Shown here: in pieces, positions 34,346-43,277 of the stretch
Layout of the letters: every line of letters starts with the position of its first letter
How positions within the stretch are numbered: the first letter of the stretch is position 1
NCBI GenBank assembly: GCA_016286205.1
Contig: JAEESF010000002.1
Span: 1-64,000 of the forward strand
DNA: 64,000 bases
Source of the DNA: Colicola sp016286205
Lineage (GTDB): Bacteria > Bacteroidota > Bacteroidia > Bacteroidales > Paludibacteraceae
Direction: 5' to 3'
Program-made: the position numbers and the translations under genes
Notes under the pieces: generated by a model
Seen by the model: the letters and a program-made list of their open reading frames with translations, nothing else
Told to the model about the DNA's origin: nothing
Databases searched by the model: none

Positions 34346-37300
34346 ATGAAAAACATTGTTAATCGTACCCTTGCGGTTAAGAAAAACATCAAGAAAAGTA
34401 TCTTCATCGTTATGGTTTGTTTCATGGCTAGCATGGTATATGGACAAACCTACAATCACGTTGGCGTCGCAGCGGGGACAATAAATGTATACTCTGCTAG
34501 CAATCCAGGCGCTAGTAGTAAATTTTACAAATACACTGACGGAGTATATCTATGGCGTGCTTCTTCTAATCATTCTTTTAGTACAAGCAATGGAATAAAA
34601 ACGCAGAACTCTCAATCGGGTTTGGTGTTTTATTTGGCAGAGAGTTTTGACGTTACTCCTACTGTTTTATATAACGCCTCCAAGAATTTTGCAAATGTCA
34701 ATGCCATATTGTACACCATTTCTGCAGCAGATTACGACAAGTTCTTCACCGGAACCAATAATAACACAGTAGTTACATTCGCAAAAACAGAATATGAGAC
34801 TAAAACCATTGTTATTAATGCAAAAGGAGAGTTTCAAGAAACCTTTAGTGCTCTTCCTGTAGGTTATTATTTTTTGGTTTGCACAGGAACAGCATCAGAT
34901 ACCTATTTTAAGTCTTTGACCTTCGCCGACGCAGGCCCGGTGGCTGTAACAGGTGTTACGCTTAACAAATCAACTACTTCTATCGAAGCAGGACAATCGG
35001 AGCAATTAACGGCCACAGTACTACCAAGCAATGCCGACAACAAAGCCGTTACATGGTCAACAAGCAATCCAGATGTCGCGCAAGTAGACCAACAAGGTAA
35101 TGTTTCTGCTATAGCCCCCGGAAATGCCATAATAACCGTCACCACTGCAGATGGTGGCAAAGAGGCAACTTGTCAGGTAACGGTGACCGCACCGCCTACG
35201 CCGGTAGAAGTAACAGGTATCTCCATAAAACAAACCACAACAATAGCAATCGGGGATTCTGAGACTTTGTCCATAACTTATAGTCCAGCTGATGCCAACA
35301 CAGGAAAAGGAGTAACCTGGTCGTCTGGCAACGAGTCTGTGGCTACTGTGAACGCAAACGGCAACGTAACCGGTATAGCGGCAGGCACTGCCATTATCAC
35401 TGTCACATCTACCACAAACCCTGCCATTACCGCATCTTGTACCGTCACTGTACAAGCGGTGGCAGTAACCGGCATTTCGCTTAATAAGTCTTCTCTCAAT
35501 ATTCAGATCAGCGGAACAGAAACACTCATTGCCACCATCACGCCATCGAATGCCACGAACAAAAGCATCACATGGAGTAGCGACAAAACGAACATCGCTA
35601 CTGTTAATAATGGTGTAGTAACCGGTATTGGAGAAGGAACTGCCGTTATTACTGTTAAAACGGCAGATGGTGGTAAGGAAGCAACATGCAACGTAACTGT
35701 AACCGCCGGTCCTCCTGTTCCGTCCACAGACCTCACCATCCACGTACCTGAAATTTATGAAGAAAAGACGATTGCTGGCGGATATGGTGGAACACTTAAA
35801 GCCATCGGAGGACGAGAATTTGAATTATACTACATGACCCGTGATGGAGATAGCAAGTTCTGCATTGCAACAACAAACACCGACCAAACAACAGGCATAA
35901 CTACTCGCACTTCCGACTATGGTTGTAAACCAAAAGATGGCTGGTTTGCATTCTTAGGAAAGGGATGGAGCAGCTCTAGTGATGCTGTGGGAGAAGAATT
36001 TGGAACAATGGTACGACGTTTAGACATTGACAAAAACGGCGAGTTCATTCTGCACATTCAAGGATTTGACCAATTTGCTATCGTTGCCAGAGACAAAAAG
36101 AAAGACACTTCTTCTGGTCAAACAAAACCTGACGACAATAAGTATTTAGAGGTGTATATCAATGATGAACTTCAACCGCAACAGTTCAACACGGACCCTT
36201 CTATCCGCCGATATAACATATCAACCTCCGAAAAAGTGATTCGTATTAGACATATCGGTGGTGATGCTAGTTCTATATACGCTTTCTCACTCCGTGTTGC
36301 ACAAGAGCCGCGCGCCAAATGGCTAAAAGGCAATGACTCAACCCAAACAGTTCTTGCCACTACTGCCCCGAGACCTATTTACTATTTCACCAAATACGGC
36401 AATATCTCAGGCGCAGAGACTCGGCTGGAATGGGTCGGTAACGAAGCTACAGGTCTTTCTCTGACCAAGCAATCCTCCGGTGATCTGGGCGACACACTGA
36501 TGCTCGGCGGAATTGCCAACTGCCCCGCGGGAGTTTATAACTATAAGGTGGCTAGTTACTACAACGGAAATAAGACAACCGAAGTTGCCGGCAAAATCGA
36601 GGTAATTAACTCCATCAAAGCCATCACAGACACTGTCGTTGATGCGTATATCGGCGAAGAAATGGACGAGATTAAGTTCCGCTTTTACAATGTAAATCCA
36701 GATGGATGGCAAGTAACTTCTGATACATGGCCTAATGGTATTACACGCAATGCTGCAAATAACATCATTACCATCTCAGGAACACCTACCGCCGAGGGCG
36801 AATATACCGCGTCTGTCTGTGTAAACGACGGCAATTGTGTTAGCTGTACTATCCGCGTAAGCACGATTGACTATGGCGCTAATCCTGTGCTCTATCTCTA
36901 CAAGAATAATCTGGCCTACGAGCAAGATGGCGTTTACGACTATCTCAAAAATTCGGATTCACGAAATCTGATTGCCCGCAAAGCCAAAGACGCTCTGCGC
37001 TCCGCAGACCAATATGCTAAGTACAAATGGATTCTCATCTCCGAGGATGTCGATGCAGATAATCCGGAAGTGCTGGCGGCCGCACGTGGAGAAACAGGTC
37101 TGCCTGTTCTCAATATGAAGTCCTTCTCCTATTCGCCTGACAGACTCGATTGGGGAGAGCCGGACAATGGTAGTTTGACCAAGGACAATGGACGTTTCAT
37201 CACCGTGCTACGCGGAGACCACCCGATTTTCCAGGGGCTCAACAAGAAGCAAGGCGACCGAATCCAAATCCTCGATACTATCATTCTGCGCGGACTCATG

Positions 37301-37996
37301 CCTGCTGCTGTGGATTACGAGGGTACGCTCTGTCTGGCTACCGCTTGGACGCGCGATATTGAAGATTATCACGGCGATGGCATACAAGAGACATTCTTGC
37401 ACGAAGTTCCTGCCTCTATGCATAATGGCAAGAAATACATCTGCATGCCAATCGGCAAAGCTAGTAGCCAGCATCTGACTGCGGATGGCAAGCGCTTCGT
37501 CAAAGCGGTTGTCAACTACTTGCTCTCCAACCAAGCTACCGTTGCTATTCCTGAACTCAAGATCACTAGTTTCAAGGTAAATGGCATTGCGGGAGCAATC
37601 GACCAGGATTTGAATACTATCGATATCAGCATTGATATTACCAAATATCCTTCGCTCGATCTCACGGCTGTTGTTCCGGAGGTTACAGTGGCTAGTCCGC
37701 TCACTCACGTCACTCCGTTGCAGGGCGAAGCAGTCGATCTCAGCAAGAGTTCCTTCTCGCCTGTTGTATTCGAGGTTAGTGACTATATCAATCGCCGCAC
37801 ATACGATGTTACGGTTCACACCTTCAATCCACAGTCTATAGACGAAGTCTATACGGTTGGCGAATGGGTAAATATCTACGACATCTACGGACGCAAACTG
37901 ACCACCACCAACGAGAATATCTACACAATGTCCTTGCCGCGTGGTGTTTATATGGTTGTTACCGCTAATGGACAAACCATCAAAATCTTACGATAA
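34346..37996 (+). CDS. Exported protein with three Big_2 Ig-like domains and T9SS-like C-terminus
   Basis: The start at 34346 gives a signal peptide (MKNIVNRT... to MVYGQ, about 1-34); the frame upstream runs into repeats. The 1216 residues hold a beta-rich N-terminal domain, three Big_2 domains (about 197-281, 285-370 and 371-453, each with VTGVTLNKS-like starts and TWSTSNPDVAQVD-like cores), and a beta-rich middle. An Ig-like stretch (NNIITISGTPTAEGEYTASV, about 805-825) and a roughly 200-residue region without a recognised family follow. The final residues (VNIYDIYGRKLT...LPRGVYMVVTANGQTIKILR) resemble a type A T9SS sorting domain. Probably secreted or surface-attached. An acidic lipoprotein gene follows after 2 bp. 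Confidence 0.87.
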   Translation: MKNIVNRTLAVKKNIKKSIFIVMVCFMASMVYGQTYNHVGVAAGTINVYSASNPGASSKFYKYTDGVYLWRASSNHSFSTSNGIKTQNSQSGLVFYLAESFDVTPTVLYNASKNFANVNAILYTISAADYDKFFTGTNNNTVVTFAKTEYETKTIVINAKGEFQETFSALPVGYYFLVCTGTASDTYFKSLTFADAGPVAVTGVTLNKSTTSIEAGQSEQLTATVLPSNADNKAVTWSTSNPDVAQVDQQGNVSAIAPGNAIITVTTADGGKEATCQVTVTAPPTPVEVTGISIKQTTTIAIGDSETLSITYSPADANTGKGVTWSSGNESVATVNANGNVTGIAAGTAIITVTSTTNPAITASCTVTVQAVAVTGISLNKSSLNIQISGTETLIATITPSNATNKSITWSSDKTNIATVNNGVVTGIGEGTAVITVKTADGGKEATCNVTVTAGPPVPSTDLTIHVPEIYEEKTIAGGYGGTLKAIGGREFELYYMTRDGDSKFCIATTNTDQTTGITTRTSDYGCKPKDGWFAFLGKGWSSSSDAVGEEFGTMVRRLDIDKNGEFILHIQGFDQFAIVARDKKKDTSSGQTKPDDNKYLEVYINDELQPQQFNTDPSIRRYNISTSEKVIRIRHIGGDASSIYAFSLRVAQEPRAKWLKGNDSTQTVLATTAPRPIYYFTKYGNISGAETRLEWVGNEATGLSLTKQSSGDLGDTLMLGGIANCPAGVYNYKVASYYNGNKTTEVAGKIEVINSIKAITDTVVDAYIGEEMDEIKFRFYNVNPDGWQVTSDTWPNGITRNAANNIITISGTPTAEGEYTASVCVNDGNCVSCTIRVSTIDYGANPVLYLYKNNLAYEQDGVYDYLKNSDSRNLIARKAKDALRSADQYAKYKWILISEDVDADNPEVLAAARGETGLPVLNMKSFSYSPDRLDWGEPDNGSLTKDNGRFITVLRGDHPIFQGLNKKQGDRIQILDTIILRGLMPAAVDYEGTLCLATAWTRDIEDYHGDGIQETFLHEVPASMHNGKKYICMPIGKASSQHLTADGKRFVKAVVNYLLSNQATVAIPELKITSFKVNGIAGAIDQDLNTIDISIDITKYPSLDLTAVVPEVTVASPLTHVTPLQGEAVDLSKSSFSPVVFEVSDYINRRTYDVTVHTFNPQSIDEVYTVGEWVNIYDIYGRKLTTTNENIYTMSLPRGVYMVVTANGQTIKILR

Positions 37997-37998
37997 TT

Positions 37999-38394
37999 AT
38001 GAAACACATCAAATTCTTTGCCATCTCAGCACTATGCTGCTTGGCTTTGGTGGCTTGCCACAAAAGCGTTGATTCTAGAATCGACGACTATGAGAAAGCA
38101 CTCAAAAATGGCGACGTAGAAAAAGCGCTGAAGATTGCTGACGAACTCGAGGAAGAAGACCTGTCTTTCTCCCAGAAAACTCGTTTGCTGAAGATTTCCT
38201 TCGAAAATGCGGATGTCTTCTATAAAACGGCTCTCGAAGAATCTGGAGAAGAGTTGAAAAACGAGTTGGAAAAAACTGACGACGAATTGGAAAAAGCATT
38301 CCAAGAAGTATCCAAGGACTTGGAAAAAGCTTCCCAAGAAGTGCATGAAGAATTCGAAGACGCAGAAGACGATTTGGACGACTCTGACTTCTAA
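37999..38394 (+). CDS. Small acidic helical lipoprotein
   Basis: Not recognised. 131 residues: lipoprotein signal (CCLALVAC, Cys20), then a helical domain (KALKNGDVEKALKIADELE, TPR-like in feel) and a strongly acidic coiled-coil tail with repeated LEKxxxE units ending DDLDDSDF. It follows the Big_2 protein by 2 bp and precedes a terminator, so the two are one transcript. A helper or anchor for its large neighbour is possible but unproven. Confidence 0.75.
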   Translation: MKHIKFFAISALCCLALVACHKSVDSRIDDYEKALKNGDVEKALKIADELEEEDLSFSQKTRLLKISFENADVFYKTALEESGEELKNELEKTDDELEKAFQEVSKDLEKASQEVHEEFEDAEDDLDDSDF

Positions 38395-38435
38395 CCGAAC
38401 TTTGATTTTTAATCAATAATACCTTTTTTGCGGAA

Positions 38436-38469
38436 GCGGGCGGCGAGATGCCGCCTTCTTCTTTTTATT
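38436..38469 (+). terminator. Rho-independent terminator after the lipoprotein gene
   Basis: GGCGGC (38439-38444), 5-nt loop, GCCGCC (38450-38455), then TTCTTCTTTTT. Ends the 34346-38394 transcript. Confidence 0.85.
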
Positions 38470-38471
38470 CA

Positions 38472-38515
38472 CGAGACAATATCGAGGGCGCATCGAGACA
38501 ATCACGTATCCTACC
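38472..38515 (+). repeat. 11-bp direct-repeat array upstream of queF
   Basis: CGAGACAATAT, CGAGGGCGCAT, CGAGACAATCA and CGTATCCTACC in exact register. Located between a terminator and the queF promoter (50 bp upstream of the -33 box), without a copy of the dispersed element beside it. Confidence 0.75.
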
Positions 38516-38564
38516 CCACCTCATAATATACTTAGTATATTATCCCGTGATTTTGAATTTTATA

Positions 38565-38596
38565 TTTGCACAATTCAAAAAAAAGTAGTAATTTTG
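38565..38596 (+). promoter_or_regulatory. Housekeeping promoter of the que operon
   Basis: -33 TTTG (38565-38568), 20 nt, -7 TAATTTTG (38589-38596). It overlaps the start of the longest queF frame and so moves the start to 38662. Confidence 0.85.
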
Positions 38597-38608
38597 CACC
38601 CGATTTCG

Positions 38609-38644
38609 GAGAGTGCTATTGTTTTTCCACTCTCGTTAAAACAA
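38609..38644 (+). promoter_or_regulatory. Candidate pseudoknot in the queF leader
   Basis: GAGAGTG (38609-38615) pairs with CACTCTC (38628-38634) around a 12-nt loop. The loop part TTGTTTT (38619-38625) is complementary to AAAACAA (38638-38644) in the A-rich tail. A stem with a loop-tail pairing before a queuosine gene resembles the H-type fold of preQ1-I riboswitches, but I do not see the conserved class I core, so this is only a candidate. Confidence 0.3.
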
Positions 38645-38661
38645 CAAAACTGAAAACAGAC

Positions 38662-39138
38662 ATGCGAACTAATGAAGAACTGCAGGGAGTAACCCTGCTG
38701 GGCAATCAGCACGTAAGATACTCAGACAATTACAATCCTGGCGTGCTGGAAACATTCCCAAACAAACATCCGGAGAACGAGTATCTCGTCACATTCGATT
38801 GTCCCGAGTTTACTACGCTTTGCCCGAAAACCGGTCAACCCGATTTCGGACACATCTACATCAGTTACATCCCTCGCGAACGAATGGTTGAGAGCAAATC
38901 GCTCAAACTCTACCTTTTCTCCTTCCGCAATCACGGCGATTTTCATGAGGATTGTGTCAATATCATCATGAATGATTTGCGCCAGCTGATGGATCCCAAG
39001 TACATCGAGGTAACGGGTTATTTCATGCCTCGAGGAGGTATTAGCATTTATCCGTTTGCCAACTGGGCGGACGAAAATCATCAGGCGCTCAAGGAGCAAC
39101 GACTCCGCGAGCAATTTTCGCTAAACACTAAACGATAA
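38662..39138 (+). CDS. queF: NADPH-dependent 7-cyano-7-deazaguanine reductase QueF
   Basis: Reduces preQ0 to preQ1 in queuosine synthesis; tunnelling-fold enzyme. The start at 38662 follows the promoter and a 55-60 nt leader and gives 158 residues, the short (unimodular) form. Motifs: catalytic Cys in TTLCPKTGQPDFG, substrate motif ESKSLKLYLFSFRNHGDFHED with the conserved Glu and Asp, and a C-terminal PRGGISIYPFANW. First gene of queF-queC-queD-queE. Confidence 0.96.
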   Translation: MRTNEELQGVTLLGNQHVRYSDNYNPGVLETFPNKHPENEYLVTFDCPEFTTLCPKTGQPDFGHIYISYIPRERMVESKSLKLYLFSFRNHGDFHEDCVNIIMNDLRQLMDPKYIEVTGYFMPRGGISIYPFANWADENHQALKEQRLREQFSLNTKR

Positions 39139-39147
39139 AAACCGAAC

Positions 39148-39801
39148 ATGAAGGATTCCCTGATTGTGCTTTCCGGTGGATTAGATTCCACCACGATGCT
39201 CTATGAGTATCAGTATCGCATTGGAATGGCAGTCTCGTTCCATTATGGCAGCAATCATAATGACAACGAGATCGAGTTTGCCAAACTACATTGCAAGCGA
39301 TTGAATATTCCGCATATGATTGTTCGACTGCCATTCATCAAGCAGTTTTTCCGTTCTTCCTTGCTCGAAGGAGCGGACGCTATCCCCGAAGGCAACTACA
39401 ATGACGCGAACATGCGTTCCACTGTGGTTCCTTTCCGCAATGGTATTATGCTTTCCATTGCTGCGGGCATTGCTGAGAACAACAAGTTTCAGTATGTCAT
39501 GTTGGCCAATCATGCGGGCGACCACACTATCTATCCCGACTGTCGCCCTGAGTTTGTAGAGGCCATGAACAATGCTATCCATTTTGGCACGTGGAATGGC
39601 GTACAATTGCTCACTCCCTACACTTTCTTGACCAAAGCCGAGATAGCCGCCAAAGGCAAAGAACTCAACATCGATTATACCGAAACATGGAGTTGCTACA
39701 AGGGTGGTGAACATCATTGTGGCGTCTGTGGCACTTGCCGCGAACGAAAAGAAGCACTGCTGATGGCGGGCATCGAAGACAAAACCATTTATGACAACTA
39801 A
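39148..39801 (+). CDS. queC: 7-cyano-7-deazaguanine synthase QueC
   Basis: ATP-dependent enzyme converting 7-carboxy-7-deazaguanine and ammonia to preQ0. 217 residues. N-terminal PP-loop VLSGGLDSTTML (7-18); C-terminal zinc-binding cysteines in CYKGGEHHCGVCGTCRERKEAL (four Cys). Nine bases after queF; its TAA is followed directly by the queD ATG. Confidence 0.96.
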   Translation: MKDSLIVLSGGLDSTTMLYEYQYRIGMAVSFHYGSNHNDNEIEFAKLHCKRLNIPHMIVRLPFIKQFFRSSLLEGADAIPEGNYNDANMRSTVVPFRNGIMLSIAAGIAENNKFQYVMLANHAGDHTIYPDCRPEFVEAMNNAIHFGTWNGVQLLTPYTFLTKAEIAAKGKELNIDYTETWSCYKGGEHHCGVCGTCRERKEALLMAGIEDKTIYDN

Positions 39802-39828
39802 ATGGTAAATGACCAAATAGTAAATGAC
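39800..39828 (+). repeat. Repeat tract at the queC-queD junction
   Basis: AATGGTAAATGACC and AATAGTAAATGAC, in coding orientation MVNDQIVND. Related to the MVNGK-type tracts at 26740-26773 and 52174-52202. Confidence 0.7.
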
Positions 39829-40164
39829 TTTATGTATTACGTTCAAAAAACTATAGAGATTTCCGCAGCGCACAATTTGTCGCTGTCGTACGAGAGTCGC
39901 TGTGAAGCACTTCACGGCCACAACTGGATTATTGTGGTCTATTGCCGCGCGAAAGAACTCAATCGCGATGGCATGGTTACTGATTTTACCCACATCAAGC
40001 GTATCGTCAAAGATACGTTCGATCACAAGTATATCAACGAAGTACTCGATGTCAATCCTTCTGCCGAGAATATCGCTCGCTGGATTTGCGACCATGTAGA
40101 GAATTGCTACAAGGTCAGCGTTCAAGAATCAGAAGGTAACGTGGCTACCTACGAGAAAGATTGA
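39802..40164 (+). CDS. queD: 6-carboxytetrahydropterin synthase QueD, N-terminus from a repeat
   Basis: Converts dihydroneopterin triphosphate to 6-carboxytetrahydropterin, the first dedicated queuosine step. 120 residues. Zinc ligands in EISAAHNL and LHGHNW; catalytic Cys in ESRCEALHGH; DHKYINEVLDVNPSAENIARW is typical. The first ten residues (MVNDQIVNDF) are encoded by an imperfect AAATGGTAAATGACC repeat tract and are not part of the family. A start at Met11 (39832, MYYVQKTIEIS) would remove them; the first ATG directly after the queC stop is kept here with some doubt. Confidence 0.93.
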   Translation: MVNDQIVNDFMYYVQKTIEISAAHNLSLSYESRCEALHGHNWIIVVYCRAKELNRDGMVTDFTHIKRIVKDTFDHKYINEVLDVNPSAENIARWICDHVENCYKVSVQESEGNVATYEKD

Positions 40165-40787
40165 TGTATCGCGTCAACGAGATATTCTATACTTTGCAGG
40201 GCGAAGGTGCGCATAGCGGGATTCCTGCCGTATTCATCCGTTTCAGCGGATGCAATCTCCATTGTCTCTGGTGCGACACCGATTTTGCTGATTCGCATGA
40301 GATGACTGCCGAAGCCATCGTCCAGGAAGCGCTCTCGCTCTACGATGTGCCTAACGAACGCAGAAAAATGTGTGTGCTGACTGGCGGAGAACCTTCGTTG
40401 CAAGTAGATGCCGATCTCATCAACGCCCTGCATGCTGCCGGGTTTTATATCTGTATTGAAACCAACGGCACGCGTGCTATTCCTGATGGCATCGACTGGA
40501 TTACTTGTTCGCCCAAGAAAGGCAGCCAACTGGCTTTACGCAAAGTGGATGAAGTCAAAGTGGTCTTTACCGGTGATTACGATCCTGAGATCTGGCGCAC
40601 GCAACTGGAAGCAGAACACTGGATGTTACAACCACTTCGTTACAATGGCGAATGGCTGATGAATGGCGGTGTGGACGAATGGCAAGACGACCGAAATGAC
40701 AATTTGGACGATACCGTTCGATATATTCTCGCTCATCCCTTCTGGCGATTGAGCGTACAATTGCATAAGATTGTAGGAATTCGCTAG
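40164..40787 (+). CDS. queE: 7-carboxy-7-deazaguanine synthase QueE
   Basis: Radical SAM enzyme rearranging 6-carboxytetrahydropterin to 7-carboxy-7-deazaguanine. 207 residues. The cluster motif CNLHCLWC (C-x3-C-x2-C, a family variant) lies at about 30-37; TGGEPSLQ (about 74-81) is the SAM-contact GGEP motif; substrate motif EIFYTLQGEGAHSGIPAVFIRFSGC at the N-terminus. The ATG shares a base with the queD TGA (TGATG). Ends in a 4-bp convergent overlap with coaE. Confidence 0.95.
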   Translation: MYRVNEIFYTLQGEGAHSGIPAVFIRFSGCNLHCLWCDTDFADSHEMTAEAIVQEALSLYDVPNERRKMCVLTGGEPSLQVDADLINALHAAGFYICIETNGTRAIPDGIDWITCSPKKGSQLALRKVDEVKVVFTGDYDPEIWRTQLEAEHWMLQPLRYNGEWLMNGGVDEWQDDRNDNLDDTVRYILAHPFWRLSVQLHKIVGIR

Positions 40788-41365
40788 AGACGAGCTATTA
40801 TCTGCTCTGCTAGCTCCGAAATAGACGCCCGGCCATCATTCTCAATACGGATGACCGGCGTTTCTCTTTTTACTCCGAATGATTGTGCTTGCGCGCGCAT
40901 GCGTGCTCGTACATTATTTATATTTTCCTCACTAGCCTTGCCGTGATAGTCACGCGCTATCGTGCGTTCCAGGCGCACCTTTTCCGGAGCATCTACGATG
41001 ATAATCTGTTCACACAATCGGTCTATCTCCGACTCAAAGAGAATAGCACTTTCCACAAACAAAACAAGCGCTGTTTGACGCAAAATATCTTGCACTACCG
41101 CAGGATGAACGATCCCGTTGAGAGCATCTAGCAACTCAGGCGCAGCAAACACTCGGCGACTGACATAATCCGTATTGTATTTCCCATCCGCAAAAGCCTC
41201 AGCACCCAATAGGCTGATTATCTGCTGACGAACACGTTCGTCTTCCGTGATGATCCGCTTCGCTTCTCGGTCACAATCATACACCGCGTACCCGCGATTG
41301 GCTAACTCGCGAGCAACAGTGGATTTCCCACTTCCTATTCCACCTGTGATACCGATAATCCGCAT
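40784..41365 (-). CDS. coaE: Dephospho-CoA kinase
   Basis: Last step of CoA synthesis, phosphorylating dephospho-CoA. 193 residues. P-loop GITGGIGSGKSTVA (5-18), YDCDREAKRII (about 29-39), and RAQAQ near the C-terminus as in the family. It starts 3 bp after the MBOAT gene stop on the same strand and may be co-transcribed with the O-acylation pair. Confidence 0.94.
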   Translation of the reverse strand: MRIIGITGGIGSGKSTVARELANRGYAVYDCDREAKRIITEDERVRQQIISLLGAEAFADGKYNTDYVSRRVFAAPELLDALNGIVHPAVVQDILRQTALVLFVESAILFESEIDRLCEQIIIVDAPEKVRLERTIARDYHGKASEENINNVRARMRAQAQSFGVKRETPVIRIENDGRASISELAEQIIARL

Positions 41366-41368
41366 AAC

Positions 41369-43267
41369 TTAGAATTGGAAATAGATGAACGGTTGCATAT
41401 CTGCGGTAACGAACTGATAGATAACGAGAATAGATGCACAAACTGCCACTACAATCAACCACAGAGGCATAGCGGCAAACCACATACGGTAACGACGTTT
41501 CCAGTTGGTCGGCAACCAGTGAATAATCATTCCCATCACAAACATAGCAACCACCCAGCGATATTCCCACAAGAAGTCTGGAATGATAGCATTACTCCAC
41601 GCGCCACCTATCTGGTTCACCATGTTTTGGGCTGTTTCCCACGCTACTTTATTGGCCGTTTCCGGATCCAGATTACTACTCGAGCGGAAGAACAAACGAG
41701 TAAACGTGATAAACACGAATGTTTGTAGTATGGCCCATGCTGTGCCCATGCTGCTAACAAACCGCGGTTGACTCTTATCGCGTCGAATTAGCCAATAGAT
41801 ATAGCGAATAGCTGTGCCTACCCAGATAATAGCTGCCCATACAGCGAACAAGCGCACAGCAGGAAGATTTGTCAGATAGTCTGCTACACAGAGTCCGACT
41901 GTTGTCAGAGTCATCAACGCCATGCGCAGATGCCAATTCATCTCACGCCAAATCTTGTTGACTATCATTCCAATGCCATTAATACCACCCCAGATGATGA
42001 AGTTCCAACTGGCTCCGTGCCACAAACCGCCTAACACTTGCGTGATGAACGAGTTAAGATTCGAATAGAGCAATTTCTGCTTCGATGTTAGTTTTCCTCG
42101 TTGCATGATTCGGTCGGCGATAGCCACACCCAATATCAGCACCGCAAACGGAATCATTATCCACAGCCACCAACCGGTCAGTGCAGACGAAACAACTGCA
42201 ATCAATGTTAGCCAGAAATACGTACCAAAACCGATGCGGCGATTTCCGCCCAAAGGAATATACAGATAGGTTTTCAGCCAACGACCTAACGACTGATGCC
42301 AACGACGCCAGAACTCTTGCGGATTCTGCGATTTGTATGGAGAATCGAAGTTGCGTGGCAGATAGAATCCCATCAGCAACGCCACGCCTATCGCTATATC
42401 GGTATAGCCCGAGAAATCGGCATATACCTGCAGAGAATAAGCAAATAGTGCAAATAAATTTTCAAAACCGGAGAACAGCAGTGGATGGTCAAACACGCGG
42501 TCAATTAGATTCACTGCCAAATAGTCGGACAAGATAATCTTTTTGGCCAAACCATTCAGTATCCAAAAGACAGCCAAACCAAAGTATCGGCGACTCAGAT
42601 GGAATGGTTTGTATAGTTGCGGAATAAATTCCTCAGCACGAACTATAGGACCGGCCACCAGTTGCGGGAAGAAGGACACATAGAATCCGAAATCCAGTAT
42701 ATTCTTAACCGGCTGAATACGGCCATGCAACACATCTGCCGTATAAGATATCACTTGGAACATGTAGAACGAGATCCCGACCGGCAGAATGATTTGGTCC
42801 ACCATAAAACGACCGGATGTACTGAATCCGTTCCCGACATAAGCAAATATATCAAATACGCGAAATCCTGTACCAAACAGGTCATTCAGCATATTCGTAA
42901 AGAAATAGGCATACTTGAAATAGGCTAGCAATCCCAGATCTATCACTACCGATAGGCACAGCCATGCTTTGGCCATCCGTTTCCCCTCATTCGCTTTGAT
43001 TCGCTGAGCTATCAGCCAGTCGCTAAGTGTGACAAAGGCCAGTATCAACAGAAACAGCCCACTGGTCTTGTAGTAAAAGAACCAACTGACAAACAGCAGA
43101 TATACATTGCGCAGATGCAGTTTCTTATTGCCCAGTCGATTAGGCACCACCTCCATAATCAATGCAAACAGCGCATAGACCAATGCAAAAAACGCCCAGA
43201 AATAGAACTGAGTGAACAGCAGTGGTGAATCTGCATCAAAAGCCAATATGTGGTGTAAGAAATCCAA
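41369..43267 (-). CDS. MBOAT family O-acyltransferase (AlgI/PatA-like)
   Basis: A 632-residue integral membrane protein of the membrane-bound O-acyltransferase family. Key motifs: VAGPIVRAEEFIPQL, FWRRWHQSLGRWLKTYLYIPLGGNRR, and the catalytic His in LGGLWHGASWNFIIWG (near 415). At least ten hydrophobic segments; the region after about 500 is longer than in plain AlgI. With the SGNH hydrolase-like gene just upstream (10 bp), it forms the usual pair for O-acetylating an exported glycan (alginate, peptidoglycan or other polysaccharide); the acceptor is unknown. The start appears to be TTG. Confidence 0.93.
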   Translation of the reverse strand: MDFLHHILAFDADSPLLFTQFYFWAFFALVYALFALIMEVVPNRLGNKKLHLRNVYLLFVSWFFYYKTSGLFLLILAFVTLSDWLIAQRIKANEGKRMAKAWLCLSVVIDLGLLAYFKYAYFFTNMLNDLFGTGFRVFDIFAYVGNGFSTSGRFMVDQIILPVGISFYMFQVISYTADVLHGRIQPVKNILDFGFYVSFFPQLVAGPIVRAEEFIPQLYKPFHLSRRYFGLAVFWILNGLAKKIILSDYLAVNLIDRVFDHPLLFSGFENLFALFAYSLQVYADFSGYTDIAIGVALLMGFYLPRNFDSPYKSQNPQEFWRRWHQSLGRWLKTYLYIPLGGNRRIGFGTYFWLTLIAVVSSALTGWWLWIMIPFAVLILGVAIADRIMQRGKLTSKQKLLYSNLNSFITQVLGGLWHGASWNFIIWGGINGIGMIVNKIWREMNWHLRMALMTLTTVGLCVADYLTNLPAVRLFAVWAAIIWVGTAIRYIYWLIRRDKSQPRFVSSMGTAWAILQTFVFITFTRLFFRSSSNLDPETANKVAWETAQNMVNQIGGAWSNAIIPDFLWEYRWVVAMFVMGMIIHWLPTNWKRRYRMWFAAMPLWLIVVAVCASILVIYQFVTADMQPFIYFQF

Positions 43268-43277
43268 CTCTACTTCC

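Noticed and set aside
38566..38661. Longer queF start
   Set aside because: It begins inside the promoter and adds residues unlike any QueF.
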